Shown here: piece by piece, positions 17,797 to 26,472 of the stretch | Numbering within the stretch: position 1 is the first letter of the stretch | How the letters are laid out: each line of letters opens with the position of its first letter | NCBI RefSeq assembly: GCF_028714775.1 | Contig: NZ_JAQTLS010000001.1 | Location: 124,001 to 188,000 of the forward strand | Direction: 5' to 3' | Length of the DNA: 64,000 nt | Source of the DNA: Thiothrix sp. | GTDB taxonomy: Bacteria; Pseudomonadota; Gammaproteobacteria; Thiotrichales; Thiotrichaceae | Program-made: the position numbers and the translations under genes | Notes under the pieces: generated by a model | Told to the model about the DNA's origin: nothing | The model's input: only the letters and a program-made list of their open reading frames with translations | Databases searched by the model: none

Positions 17797-19854
17797 ATGA
17801 TCGACTTACTCGTAGAAATCGGCACAGAAGAACTGCCACCGAAAGCCCTGCCCACCTTGTCCGCCGCCTTCACCGATGGCATTGCCAAAGGTTTGGCAGA
17901 TGCAGGTCTGACTCCAGAAGCGATTTTGCCTTACGCAGCACCACGCCGCCTTGCCGTGTGGGTCAAAGGCGTGGATGCGCAACAAGCAGACCAGATCATT
18001 GAAAAGCGTGGCCCCGCCATCAAAGGCGCATTTGACGCTGATGGCAACCCGACCAAAGCCGCCCTTGCTTTCGCCAACTCCTGTGGCATGGAAGTCGCGG
18101 ATTTGGGTCGCATGGAAACCGACAAAGGTGCATGGCTGGTATTCCGCCAACAACAAGCCGGACAAGCCACTGCGGCACTATTGCCTGCTATCGTGGAAAA
18201 ATCCCTCGCGGCCTTACCCATCCCCAAACGGATGCGTTGGGGTAGCGGCACGGCAGAATTCGTGCGTCCGGTACATTGGATCGTGATGCTCAACGGTAGC
18301 GAGGTAATTGATGCGGAAATCCTCGGCATCAAAACCGGGCGCGAATCACGCGGACACCGTTTCCACGCGCCAGATGCCATCAGCATCAACACACCGGCTG
18401 ATTACGCAGTGCAATTGAGCGAAGCATTTGTTATTGCCCGTTTTGAAGCCCGCCGCGACATGATCCGCAGCAAAGTGGAAGCCTTGGCTGCCGAACTCGG
18501 CGGTAAAGCCATCATGCCCGAGGGCTTGCTGGATGAAGTCACCGCGCTGGTCGAATGGCCTGTGCCGGTTGCCGGACGTTTTGAGGAACGCTTCCTCGAC
18601 GTACCGCAAGAAGCGCTGATTTCCACCATGCAGGATAACCAGAAATACTTCGCGCTGGTCGATGCTAGCGGCAAACTGATGCCGAATTTCGTCACCATTG
18701 CCAATATCGAAAGCCGCGATGTCACACAAATTTCTTCCGGTAATGAGCGCGTGATCCGTCCGCGTTTCAGCGATGCCGAATTCTTTTGGACGCAAGACAA
18801 AAAGCAGACATTGGAAAGCCGCCGCGAAGGGCTGAAAACGATGGTATTCCAGCAAAAGCTGGGGTCGCTGTACGACAAATCCGCGCGTGTTGCCAAACTC
18901 GCCGGTTACATCGCGCAACAACTGGATGCTGATGCAACACTGGCTGTCCGCGCTGCCGAACTGGGCAAGTGTGACCTGATCACCAATATGGTGTTCGAGT
19001 TCACCGAATTGCAGGGCATCATGGGGCGTTACTACGCTGCCCACGATGGCGAAGCCGCCGAAGTCGCCGCCGCACTCGATGAGCAATACATGCCACGTTT
19101 CGCAGGCGATGAATTGCCGCAAAGCAAAACCGGGCAAATCCTCGCGCTGGCAGAACGCCTCGACACCCTCGCGGGCATTTTCGGCATCGGGCAAAAACCT
19201 ACTGGCGCGAAAGACCCGTTTGGCTTACGCCGTGCCGCCTTGGGTGCGCTGCGCCTGCTGATCGAAAACGGTTTGGCACTGGATTTGGCTGATTTGCTCG
19301 ACCAAGCAGCCATCAACCTTACCACCCAACTCGGCAGCAAACCAGCCACGGGCGAAACGCTGGATTATATCCTCGACCGCCTGCGCGGTTACTACCAAGA
19401 ACAAGGTATCGGTGCGGATGTGGTCGAAGCCGTTGCCGCGCTCAAACCCAGCCAACCGCTGGACTTTGACCGCCGCGTGAAAGCCGTTGCCGCGTTCCGC
19501 CAGTTGACTGCTTCTGAAAGCCTTGCCGCTGCCAACAAACGTATCAGCAATATCCTCAAGAAAGTCGAAGGCGAACTGCCCACCCGCGTGGAATTGGGCT
19601 TGTTGCAGGAACCGGCGGAAAAAGCGCTGGCAGACGCGGTGTTTACCCAAGAAAATAAGGTGTTGCCCTTGTTTGCGGTCGGTGACTACGAAGCAGCGTT
19701 GCTGTCTCTCGCTTCCTTACGCGAACCTGTCGATCAGTTCTTCACCGATGTCATGGTCATGGCAGAGGATGTTGCATTGAAAAATAACCGTCTGGCACTG
19801 TTGAACCACCTGCGCGGGTTGTTCCTGCGCGTGGCTGATTTGTCAGTGTTGTAA
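17797..19854 (+). CDS. glyS: Glycyl-tRNA synthetase beta subunit
   Basis: 685 residues, the usual length for the beta chain, which binds tRNA-Gly and completes the heterotetramer. It shows the LLVEIGTEELPPKALPTLS N-terminus, KRMRWGSGTAEFVRPVHWIV, STMQDNQKYFALVD, GNERVIRPRFSDAEFFW and the anticodon-binding-like C-terminus ending LNHLRGLFLRVADLSVL. Two bases after glyQ, followed by a strong hairpin. Confidence 0.97.
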   Translation: MIDLLVEIGTEELPPKALPTLSAAFTDGIAKGLADAGLTPEAILPYAAPRRLAVWVKGVDAQQADQIIEKRGPAIKGAFDADGNPTKAALAFANSCGMEVADLGRMETDKGAWLVFRQQQAGQATAALLPAIVEKSLAALPIPKRMRWGSGTAEFVRPVHWIVMLNGSEVIDAEILGIKTGRESRGHRFHAPDAISINTPADYAVQLSEAFVIARFEARRDMIRSKVEALAAELGGKAIMPEGLLDEVTALVEWPVPVAGRFEERFLDVPQEALISTMQDNQKYFALVDASGKLMPNFVTIANIESRDVTQISSGNERVIRPRFSDAEFFWTQDKKQTLESRREGLKTMVFQQKLGSLYDKSARVAKLAGYIAQQLDADATLAVRAAELGKCDLITNMVFEFTELQGIMGRYYAAHDGEAAEVAAALDEQYMPRFAGDELPQSKTGQILALAERLDTLAGIFGIGQKPTGAKDPFGLRRAALGALRLLIENGLALDLADLLDQAAINLTTQLGSKPATGETLDYILDRLRGYYQEQGIGADVVEAVAALKPSQPLDFDRRVKAVAAFRQLTASESLAAANKRISNILKKVEGELPTRVELGLLQEPAEKALADAVFTQENKVLPLFAVGDYEAALLSLASLREPVDQFFTDVMVMAEDVALKNNRLALLNHLRGLFLRVADLSVL

Positions 19855-19861
19855 TTTACAT

Positions 19862-19903
19862 AAATTGCGACTTATCATTTGATATATAGATAAGTCGCAA
19901 TTT
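19862..19903. terminator. Bidirectional terminator between glyS and the HEPN-type gene
   Basis: A perfect 15-base inverted repeat, AAATTGCGACTTATC (19862-19876) and GATAAGTCGCAATTT (19889-19903), flanked by A/T runs. It serves the convergent glyS (plus) and 19903-21258 (minus) genes. Confidence 0.8.
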
Positions 19904-21258
19904 TAAACCAAATTCTCTTTTTCCAAACAGCATTCCTTTATCGCCTTATACATTTCCTCCAATTGTTTCTCATACTTTGTTGTTTGCAATCCAATTTTAG
20001 AGAAGCCAATACATGCAGAGAAAATAACATGCGACACCATTTCAAAAGAATTAAAGTTTAATGACGACCGATATGACTTATGAATTGCCATTGAGCCATG
20101 AACAAGCTCTGACCTTAATTTATAAATTTGCCTTGCATTCTCCATCCACCCATTCACATCCCCATAATAAATAGCAATTAAAGACGACACTCTATCACAA
20201 AACTTCTTTGTTATATGAGCATCCTTTTTTTCATCCGAAAATGTAACCAACCTTTCCATAGATGTCACCAACTTAACTACTTGTGCATGATGATTATCAT
20301 CTCGCGTCGCATCACCAAACCAAGTAATAGAATCAATTAGCCTATCAGCCAAACATTCAGAATTTATTGGCGAGATAGCATAATCTACAAGCTTCTTTAT
20401 AACCAGACCACATTCAGAATCCAAGTCTTCCACAAGATTATTCCAAAACACATCAAACTCAATCGGCAATTTCCATGAACTTGACAAGTAATAACCGGAT
20501 TTTTCAGTGAACCACACATAGTGTTTAGTCGTATTACTTCTTGGATTACACCCAAGCGTAATATGAGGACTTGGCAACTTATATGCATATGTAAAAACTT
20601 GAATCAAACCAAAAATAAAGCTTGAGATATTCAATGCACGCTCATAGCTAATTTTATCCGAACAATCGGAAATTTCAAAAGATACAAAAGCATTATAAAA
20701 ATTAACATCCCCTCCCAAGATAACTTCTTTATTTTCTTTTCTAACCTTTGACAGAATGGCATCCTTCTCATAAATACTAACACTTCCAATATCGAAGGCA
20801 CATCTACCCTCCATGCCGGGAATATTAAACGGAAAGAAATACCTTTTTTTCTTCATTTTAAACTTAGAACGCTTAATAGCAAGTGCAACTATCTGCGAAC
20901 ACCCCTTGTCATCAAAAGATTTTCCACGTCTAATATGAATATATATAGCATCTCTCACGTCACCATAGAATTCACCTAGCGACACAAAACCTCTTAATTT
21001 GTTAGCATCAATATGCCTTACTGCAATATCTCTAATTTTATTCTGGGCTTTTAATGACAAATGAAGTTGAAACCTCCTAGAGTCTTTGTCTTTTTCAAAA
21101 ATATCCTTTGGTGCGTTTAAGGTTGCCCCAAGCATATCTATGGGTCTAGCAAAGTCACTTGTATAGGCTTGAGGAGATTCATTTAATAGATTTTGCAACC
21201 TCACCATTTCACTAAAAACATCATTAAAATCTTCAATATCTTGTCTTGACGCACTCAT
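19903..21258 (-). CDS. AT-rich HEPN-like protein of unknown function
   Basis: 451 residues, start ATG 21258. Base composition is clearly more A+T-rich than every neighbour, which suggests horizontal acquisition. The N-terminal 250 residues are unrecognised. The C-terminal part reads DNHHAQVVKLVTSMERLV...FCDRVSSLIAIYYG...ARQIYKLRSELVHGS, the pattern of ApeA-like HEPN domains. R382 and H387 fit the R-x4-6-H motif used by HEPN ribonucleases. HEPN proteins are common in phage defence and RNA-cleaving toxins. No partner gene is beside it, so a defence role is inference. Confidence 0.75.
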   Translation of the reverse strand: MSASRQDIEDFNDVFSEMVRLQNLLNESPQAYTSDFARPIDMLGATLNAPKDIFEKDKDSRRFQLHLSLKAQNKIRDIAVRHIDANKLRGFVSLGEFYGDVRDAIYIHIRRGKSFDDKGCSQIVALAIKRSKFKMKKKRYFFPFNIPGMEGRCAFDIGSVSIYEKDAILSKVRKENKEVILGGDVNFYNAFVSFEISDCSDKISYERALNISSFIFGLIQVFTYAYKLPSPHITLGCNPRSNTTKHYVWFTEKSGYYLSSSWKLPIEFDVFWNNLVEDLDSECGLVIKKLVDYAISPINSECLADRLIDSITWFGDATRDDNHHAQVVKLVTSMERLVTFSDEKKDAHITKKFCDRVSSLIAIYYGDVNGWMENARQIYKLRSELVHGSMAIHKSYRSSLNFNSFEMVSHVIFSACIGFSKIGLQTTKYEKQLEEMYKAIKECCLEKENLV

Positions 21259-21311
21259 TAGCAAATGCCCACTTTAATACAAAAGTACTGACAGCCTAGC
21301 ACAAATACCAG

Positions 21312-21356
21312 AAATTGAAACCCCATTCACCAATTTGACTTACAGGGTTTCAATTT
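21312..21356 (-). terminator. Inverted repeat downstream of ycaO
   Basis: AAATTGAAACCC (21312-21323) and GGGTTTCAATTT (21345-21356) are perfect complements with a 21-base loop. It lies between the ycaO stop and the start of the HEPN-type gene, so it may end ycaO transcription or bind a regulator. The T-tract is short. Confidence 0.45.
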
Positions 21357-21388
21357 AGATTGAATTACAAACCATTTCCCGCAACGCT

Positions 21389-23119
21389 TTACGCGCTGAG
21401 TAAGCTCGGGTGCACTTTCCGATACGCATCCAGTAAGCGCTGGTGCATATCGCACCCGTGCAATTCCAGTGTCGGCGCAGTGATTCCCCAGAAGCGTAAG
21501 CTTCCGTCCAGCAAGCCCTGCGCCTGTTGTAGCGCTGTTTCACCGTACAGCAAGGCAAGGTTAGGCGCGTAATCGTTAGGATCATCCATTTCCAGCAGCG
21601 CTTCGATGCAGCGGTACACGCGGCGGCGGTCGTCGTTAATTTGCTCGAAATGGCGAATCCATTGGCAACCTTCGCGGATCGCCTCTTCGTCATCCATCGC
21701 CAATGCCAGCAAGGTTTTGAGTTCGCCCACGCGCAAATCTGCCCACAAGGAACCGGCATCGGGGGCAAGCCCAATCAGCGCGGCAACGGGTTGGTGTTCA
21801 TCCAAACCCAGTTCTTCGATAGTATCGAACAGATCGGCGCATTCGTCATCTTCCAGTTCCGGCAAGTGCAGGATGGCTTCGCGGACTGCGTTGCCAGTGC
21901 TGTTATTGTCCCACTCCAAATCTTCGGCCTGATAGATTTCTGACATTTCCGGCACGATGATACGGCAGGCATACACGCCCAGATGATCATAATCCATGAT
22001 ATAAACGTCGAAATCGGCAGCGTGGACGCGATCCATCAGGTACTGGCACTCTTCTTCGGTCGTGCCCTCGAAATTCCATGCCACAAACTCATGGTCTGGC
22101 GTGTTCCACAGAAAATCCCAGTGGATCGGGCCACTGGAGTCGATGAAATGGGTTTCCAGATTTTGCGGGGAAGCGACTTCTTCTTGGTCGAAACTGGGTT
22201 CGGAAAAACCCGCAAGCCGATCCAAAGCGCGGCCTTGCAGCAATTCAGTGAGGGCGCGTTCCAACGCCACTTCAAAGCGCGGGTGTGCACCGAAACTGGC
22301 ATAACAGCCTTGATCATCCGGGTTCAGCAGAGTCACACACATGACCGGGTATTCGCCGCCGAGTGAAGCATCTTTCACCAAAATGCCGAATCCGGCTTCA
22401 CGTAATTCCGCAATCCCGGCTTGAATGCTGGGGTAACGGGCAATCACCGCTTCCGGCACATCGGGCAAGCAAATCCCCTCGGCAATGATGCGGAACTTGA
22501 TGTGGCGCTCGAAAATTTCCGACAAGGCTTGGGTGCGGGCTTCGGTTTTGGTGTTGCCTGCCGACATGCCGTTGCTGACGTAAAGGTTGCCGATGACATT
22601 GACCGGAAACCACACAGTTTCGCCATCACGTTGGCGCACATAAGGCAGGGCGCAGATGCCGCGTTCCTCATTGCCGGAATTCAGGTCAACCAAACGGGTA
22701 GCATCCAACGCGGTTTCGGGGTCGTAAAAAGCGATAGTGTCAGCATCCAGCAAACCGTCGGGTAAGCTGCCGCTTTCGTCCAGTGCAAACCACTTTTCTT
22801 GTGGGTAATGGACAAAATTACTGTTGGCGATAGTTTTGCCCAAATAAAAATCCGCCCAGAAATAATTGGTGCTGAGGCGTTCGAAATATTCCCCCAGCGC
22901 ACTTGCCAAGGCCGCTTTGCGTGACGAACCTTTGCCATTGGTAAACAGCATCGGGCAATCGCGGTCATGGATGTGCACCGACCAGACATTGGCAATCGGA
23001 TTCAACCATGAGGCTTCTTCAATGTGGAATCCGATGGCTTGCAGCTTGGCTTGCAGGGTATCAATGGAGGTTTCCAGCGCTGCATCTTTGCCGGGAATAA
23101 AGGTTTGTTGTACTTGCAT
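21389..23119 (-). CDS. ycaO: YcaO, ribosomal protein S12 methylthiotransferase accessory factor
   Basis: 576 residues, collinear with E. coli YcaO: TFIPGKDAALETSIDTLQAKL, EEASWLNPIANVWSVHI, FTNGKGSSRKAALASALGEY, NLYVSNGMSAGNTKTEARTQ, LSEIFERHIKFRIIAE, LETHFIDSSGPIHWDF and HLGVYACRIIVPEMSEIY. YcaO domains bind ATP and phosphorylate amide oxygens. In E. coli this protein supports RimO-dependent beta-methylthiolation of S12 Asp88. There is no azoline-peptide cluster nearby, so the housekeeping role is favoured. The C-terminal third is the helical TPR-like tail of this subfamily. Confidence 0.93.
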   Translation of the reverse strand: MQVQQTFIPGKDAALETSIDTLQAKLQAIGFHIEEASWLNPIANVWSVHIHDRDCPMLFTNGKGSSRKAALASALGEYFERLSTNYFWADFYLGKTIANSNFVHYPQEKWFALDESGSLPDGLLDADTIAFYDPETALDATRLVDLNSGNEERGICALPYVRQRDGETVWFPVNVIGNLYVSNGMSAGNTKTEARTQALSEIFERHIKFRIIAEGICLPDVPEAVIARYPSIQAGIAELREAGFGILVKDASLGGEYPVMCVTLLNPDDQGCYASFGAHPRFEVALERALTELLQGRALDRLAGFSEPSFDQEEVASPQNLETHFIDSSGPIHWDFLWNTPDHEFVAWNFEGTTEEECQYLMDRVHAADFDVYIMDYDHLGVYACRIIVPEMSEIYQAEDLEWDNNSTGNAVREAILHLPELEDDECADLFDTIEELGLDEHQPVAALIGLAPDAGSLWADLRVGELKTLLALAMDDEEAIREGCQWIRHFEQINDDRRRVYRCIEALLEMDDPNDYAPNLALLYGETALQQAQGLLDGSLRFWGITAPTLELHGCDMHQRLLDAYRKVHPSLLSA

Positions 23120-23199
23120 TAGGGAACTCGTAAGGTGGCTATACGTCGAAAAGATGAATTATTTTAGCGCAGTGCACAAGCATACGCCTGTATATCCGT

Positions 23200-23205
23200 T
23201 ATAAT
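23200..23205 (+). promoter_or_regulatory. Perfect TATAAT close to the ATG at 23217
   Basis: TATAAT at 23200-23205 would start transcription near 23212, only about 5 bases before the annotated ATG. Either the mRNA is almost leaderless or the true start is the downstream TTG at about 23262, which follows GAGGGA. No -35 is visible. Confidence 0.4.
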
Positions 23206-23216
23206 CGGGAATATTT

Positions 23217-23780
23217 ATGTCGGAACCGTTGTTTAACCCCATAACAATAAATAGCGAGGGAAGCTTGAAGTTACGGAGTGTTGGTCATTGGCAGTACTGG
23301 CCTGCTGGTCTTGCCGTCGTGCTGTTACTGGTGCTATTACTGGCAGTCGGTTTCGTGCCCCGCTATTTTGCCCATGCGCAAACTGACAGCGCTATGGGCG
23401 ACTTACCCCAATTACGGTCAAGCTTATTGGCAGAGCCTAACAGCGTGCGCGGTAATTGGTTGCGCACCCTCAACCCAAGCGTACAAGACGTGCAAGGCGA
23501 TTTGGTGTGGAATGCCGCCAAACAGCAAGGGGTGATGCGTTTCCTCAATCTACCGGAACCTGCCAACGGCACGTTTTACCAGTTGTGGGTGTACGACTCG
23601 CGCAGTGAAACCGGAACACCCGTTTCTGGGGCGGTTTTCCACCAAGGTTCGGGGATTGGGGAATGGCTTGCCCCCATCCAGACGCAAACGCCGGTAAGTG
23701 AACCGTACAAGTTTGAATTGAAGCTGGAAGTCGACGATAACAGGGGTGCGGCTCAGATTTTGCTGATGGTGCAGCCGTAA
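23217..23780 (+). CDS. Membrane protein with RskA-type anti-sigma-factor C-terminal domain
   Basis: 187 residues with one membrane helix (about 30-48, PAGLAVVLLLVLLLAVGFV). The extracytoplasmic domain matches the anti-sigma-K (RskA) C-terminal pattern: VQDVQGDLVWNAAKQQGVMRFLNLPEPANGTFYQLWVYD. The N-terminal cytoplasmic part is short and has no zinc anti-sigma motif, and no sigma factor gene is adjacent. It may therefore be a stand-alone domain protein rather than a true anti-sigma factor. The start is debatable given the TATAAT just upstream. Confidence 0.78.
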   Translation: MSEPLFNPITINSEGSLKLRSVGHWQYWPAGLAVVLLLVLLLAVGFVPRYFAHAQTDSAMGDLPQLRSSLLAEPNSVRGNWLRTLNPSVQDVQGDLVWNAAKQQGVMRFLNLPEPANGTFYQLWVYDSRSETGTPVSGAVFHQGSGIGEWLAPIQTQTPVSEPYKFELKLEVDDNRGAAQILLMVQP

Positions 23781-23833
23781 AGGTGTGTTACTGCTACAAT
23801 CCAGCCCATCAAAACAGCAAACAAGGAGTCCCC

Positions 23834-24346
23834 ATGCAATCCTCACTGGTACTGACTGTTCTTGGCCCTGACCGTGCAGGGCTGGTCAAATCCATCGCCG
23901 AAGCCGTCAAAGCCCACCACGGCAACTGGCAGGAAAGCCGCATGGTGCACCTCGCCGGACAATTTGCCGGACTTGCCCACGTCACCCTGCCGCAAGATCA
24001 GGTCGCATCCCTGCGGCAAGCACTGCAAACCTTGCAAGCCAATGGCCTGCAAATCCTTGTGCAACACAGCGACGCCGCTAGCCCGCGCACTATTACGCCA
24101 CTGACGCTGGAACTACTAGGCCACGACCGCCCCGGCATCATCCATGACATTACCCGCCAATTAGCGGCGCTGAATGTCAATATTGAAGAGCTGGAAACGG
24201 AACAACGTGCCGCGCCAATGTCCAGCGAGTTGCTGTTCTACGCCCACCTCAAACTGGGCTTGCCGGAAGGTGTGAGCGCAGACGTTGTGCAAGACGCCTT
24301 TGAAGCCATGCCCGATCCGCTGACGGTGGATTTGAGTTTTAGCTAA
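23834..24346 (+). CDS. GcvR-like protein with two ACT domains
   Basis: 170 residues from ATG 23834 with AAGGAG upstream. Two ACT domains in tandem: SLVLTVLGPDRAGLVKSIAEAV...NWQESRMVHLAGQFAG and LTLELLGHDRPGIIHDITRQLAALNVNIEELET. This is the layout of GcvR, the glycine-cleavage-system repressor partner, and of related amino-acid-sensing proteins. No gcv genes are in the window, so the regulatory target is unknown. Confidence 0.85.
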   Translation: MQSSLVLTVLGPDRAGLVKSIAEAVKAHHGNWQESRMVHLAGQFAGLAHVTLPQDQVASLRQALQTLQANGLQILVQHSDAASPRTITPLTLELLGHDRPGIIHDITRQLAALNVNIEELETEQRAAPMSSELLFYAHLKLGLPEGVSADVVQDAFEAMPDPLTVDLSFS

Positions 24347-24445
24347 CAAACAATCTGCATCTAGCGATAGGGTGAGCGTTACTGATGCCGGTCAGCTATG
24401 CTAAACTACGCCCCATTTTTCAAGACCTAACGACGAGAGTTTGAC

Positions 24446-25195
24446 ATGGCTGGTCATAGCAAATGGGCGAATATCAAGCACCAAAAAGCCGCAGTCGATA
24501 AGAAGCGCGGCAAGATTTGGACAAAAATAATCCGTGAAATCACCGTGGCAGCACGGGAAGGCAAAACCTCTGACCCGAACACGCACCCGCGTTTACGGCT
24601 GGCAGTGGATAAGGCACTCGGCGCGAACATGACAAAAGACACCATCGAGAAAGCGTGCAAGCGCGGCGCGGGTGAAACGAGCATGGATAATTACGCCGAA
24701 GTGCGTTACGAAGGTTACGGCCCCGGCGGTATCGCCGTGATCGTGGAAACCATGACCGATAACGTCAACCGCACAGTCGGCGAAGTGCGCCATGCCCTCA
24801 CCAAACACGGCGGCAACCTCGGCACAAACGGCTCTGTCGCGTTCCAATTCAAAAAAATCGGCGTAATGAACTTCGCCCCCGGCATTGACGAAGACAAGCT
24901 GATGGAAGCTGCCCTCGAAGCCGGGGCGGAAGACATCCAAATGGACGACGACGGCTCCGCTGAAATCGTTACTTCCCCGGAAGATTTCGCTGCTGTGAAA
25001 ATGGCCTTAATCGCCGCTGGTTTTACCCCCGACCACGATGAAGTCACCATGCGGGCAGAAAACAACACGCTGGTAGAAGGCGACGTTGCCCTCAAGCTGC
25101 TGAAAATGATTGATATGTTGGAAGACCTTGACGACGTGCAAGAAGTTTTCACCAACGCTGACTTCAACGATGATGATTTGGCGGCACACGGTTAA
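24446..25195 (+). CDS. yebC: YebC/PmpR family protein
   Basis: 249 residues, the family length. It begins [27 protein letters not shown] and contains [24 protein letters not shown] and [15 protein letters not shown], all diagnostic. The family was long annotated as a transcriptional regulator and is now linked to translation at difficult peptide motifs. A TATGCT/TAAACT-rich stretch 40 bases upstream may hold its promoter. Its stop abuts the ruvC GTG. Confidence 0.95.
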   Translation: MAGHSKWANIKHQKAAVDKKRGKIWTKIIREITVAAREGKTSDPNTHPRLRLAVDKALGANMTKDTIEKACKRGAGETSMDNYAEVRYEGYGPGGIAVIVETMTDNVNRTVGEVRHALTKHGGNLGTNGSVAFQFKKIGVMNFAPGIDEDKLMEAALEAGAEDIQMDDDGSAEIVTSPEDFAAVKMALIAAGFTPDHDEVTMRAENNTLVEGDVALKLLKMIDMLEDLDDVQEVFTNADFNDDDLAAHG

Positions 25196-25696
25196 GTGAC
25201 ACTGCGCCGCATCCTCGGTGTCGACCCCGGTTCCCGCCAGACGGGTATCGGGGTGATTGAAACCGATGGGCAACACACCCGCCATATTTTCAGCACTTGC
25301 TTACGTTTGGGGGATGCGGCATTTCCCGAACGCTTAGGCAAAATTTTCACCGAAATCACCGCGATTATCCGCGAATACCAACCCGTTGAAATGGCGATTG
25401 AAAACGTGTTCGTTTCCAACAATGCCGCATCGGCGTTGAAATTGGGGCAAGCGCGGGGTGCGGCAATTTGCGCGGGCGTCGTCTCCGGTTTGCCCATCGC
25501 GGAATACAGCCCCAAGGAAATCAAGCAAGCCACCGTCGGTAAAGGCGGCGCGGATAAGGCGCAAGTGCAGCACATGGTGAAATTCATGCTAGGGCTGCAC
25601 GGGCGTTTGCAAGCGGACAGTGCCGATGCGCTGGCAGTGGCGCTGTGTCATGCGCATACCAGCCATCTGTTGCGGCGGATTGCAGGCGCGGGTTAA
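25196..25696 (+). CDS. ruvC: Crossover junction endodeoxyribonuclease RuvC
   Basis: 166 residues. Cuts Holliday junctions symmetrically as a dimer with RuvAB. Catalytic acids are visible as D10 (LGVDPGSRQTG), E69 (MAIENVFVSNNAASALKLGQ), D141 and D144 (QADSADALAVALCHAH). It starts at GTG 25196 directly after the yebC TAA, the usual yebC-ruvC order, but ruvAB do not follow. Instead a convergent GST gene overlaps the last 4 bases. Confidence 0.95.
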   Translation: MTLRRILGVDPGSRQTGIGVIETDGQHTRHIFSTCLRLGDAAFPERLGKIFTEITAIIREYQPVEMAIENVFVSNNAASALKLGQARGAAICAGVVSGLPIAEYSPKEIKQATVGKGGADKAQVQHMVKFMLGLHGRLQADSADALAVALCHAHTSHLLRRIAGAG

Positions 25697-26358
25697 GCCA
25701 GCGTCAGCAGATAACCGCCCTGCATTTTCAGGAAATTCATAAACACCGCTTCAAAATCTTCCACCACCGACGTTTTCACTGCATCCAATGCAAGCAACGC
25801 ATCACTCCACGCCTGCATCCGAGTGCTCAGTTCCAAATCAAGGCCAAAGTTCTTTTTCAGTAATGCTAAGCGCATGAACAGTGGCGCATAGACGGTATCC
25901 ACCAGTTTGAAATCCTTGCCGGTAAAAAACGGTGTTTCCGCCGCCAAAATCCCATCCAACCGTTGTACACCCTGCTTAAGTGAGTCACGGGCTTCGGTGA
26001 AAGCCGTTTCATCTTTCGCGGTGAGCATACGGTATTGGCGCATGTTCAGTTCGGAACCGAATTCGATCCACGCCCGCTGTTGGGCTTTTTCCAGCGGATC
26101 AGCGGGGTGGAGCTGCGGCGGGTAAACTTCATCGAGGTATTCGAGGATCACCGCAGATTCAAACAACGGCGTGCCATCCACCAGCAATACTGGCACTTTG
26201 CCCAGCGGGGAAATGGCCTTGAACCAGTCGGGTTGCTCGCTGGGGTTGAGGTGGGTCAGGGTGTATGCCACTCCTTTGTAATTGAGCGCGATCACGGAAC
26301 GTTGCACGAAGGGGCAGATTTTGAAACTGACCAGTTCGAGTTTGTGGGGTTGGGGCAT
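25693..26358 (-). CDS. Glutathione S-transferase family protein
   Basis: 221 residues. The N-terminal thioredoxin-fold domain has KLELVSFKICPFVQRSVIAL (Cys at the active site, omega/DHAR-like), GKVPVLLVDGTPLFESAVILEYLDE (glutathione-binding cis-Pro and Glu-Ser). It is followed by an all-helical domain (RAWIEFGSELN...FKLVDTVYAPLF). The Cys favours thiol transfer or dehydroascorbate-reductase-like chemistry over classical conjugation. Substrate unknown. Confidence 0.9.
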   Translation of the reverse strand: MPQPHKLELVSFKICPFVQRSVIALNYKGVAYTLTHLNPSEQPDWFKAISPLGKVPVLLVDGTPLFESAVILEYLDEVYPPQLHPADPLEKAQQRAWIEFGSELNMRQYRMLTAKDETAFTEARDSLKQGVQRLDGILAAETPFFTGKDFKLVDTVYAPLFMRLALLKKNFGLDLELSTRMQAWSDALLALDAVKTSVVEDFEAVFMNFLKMQGGYLLTLA

Positions 26359-26472
26359 GGGGTTCTCCTTGATTGGGCGTATTTGGATGATGGCTATTAG
26401 CTAACCGTTTTGTGGCGGCTCTCCATAATTTCTGCCGATTTTACCTGTATGCTAACGGCAGGAGGCATGGTT

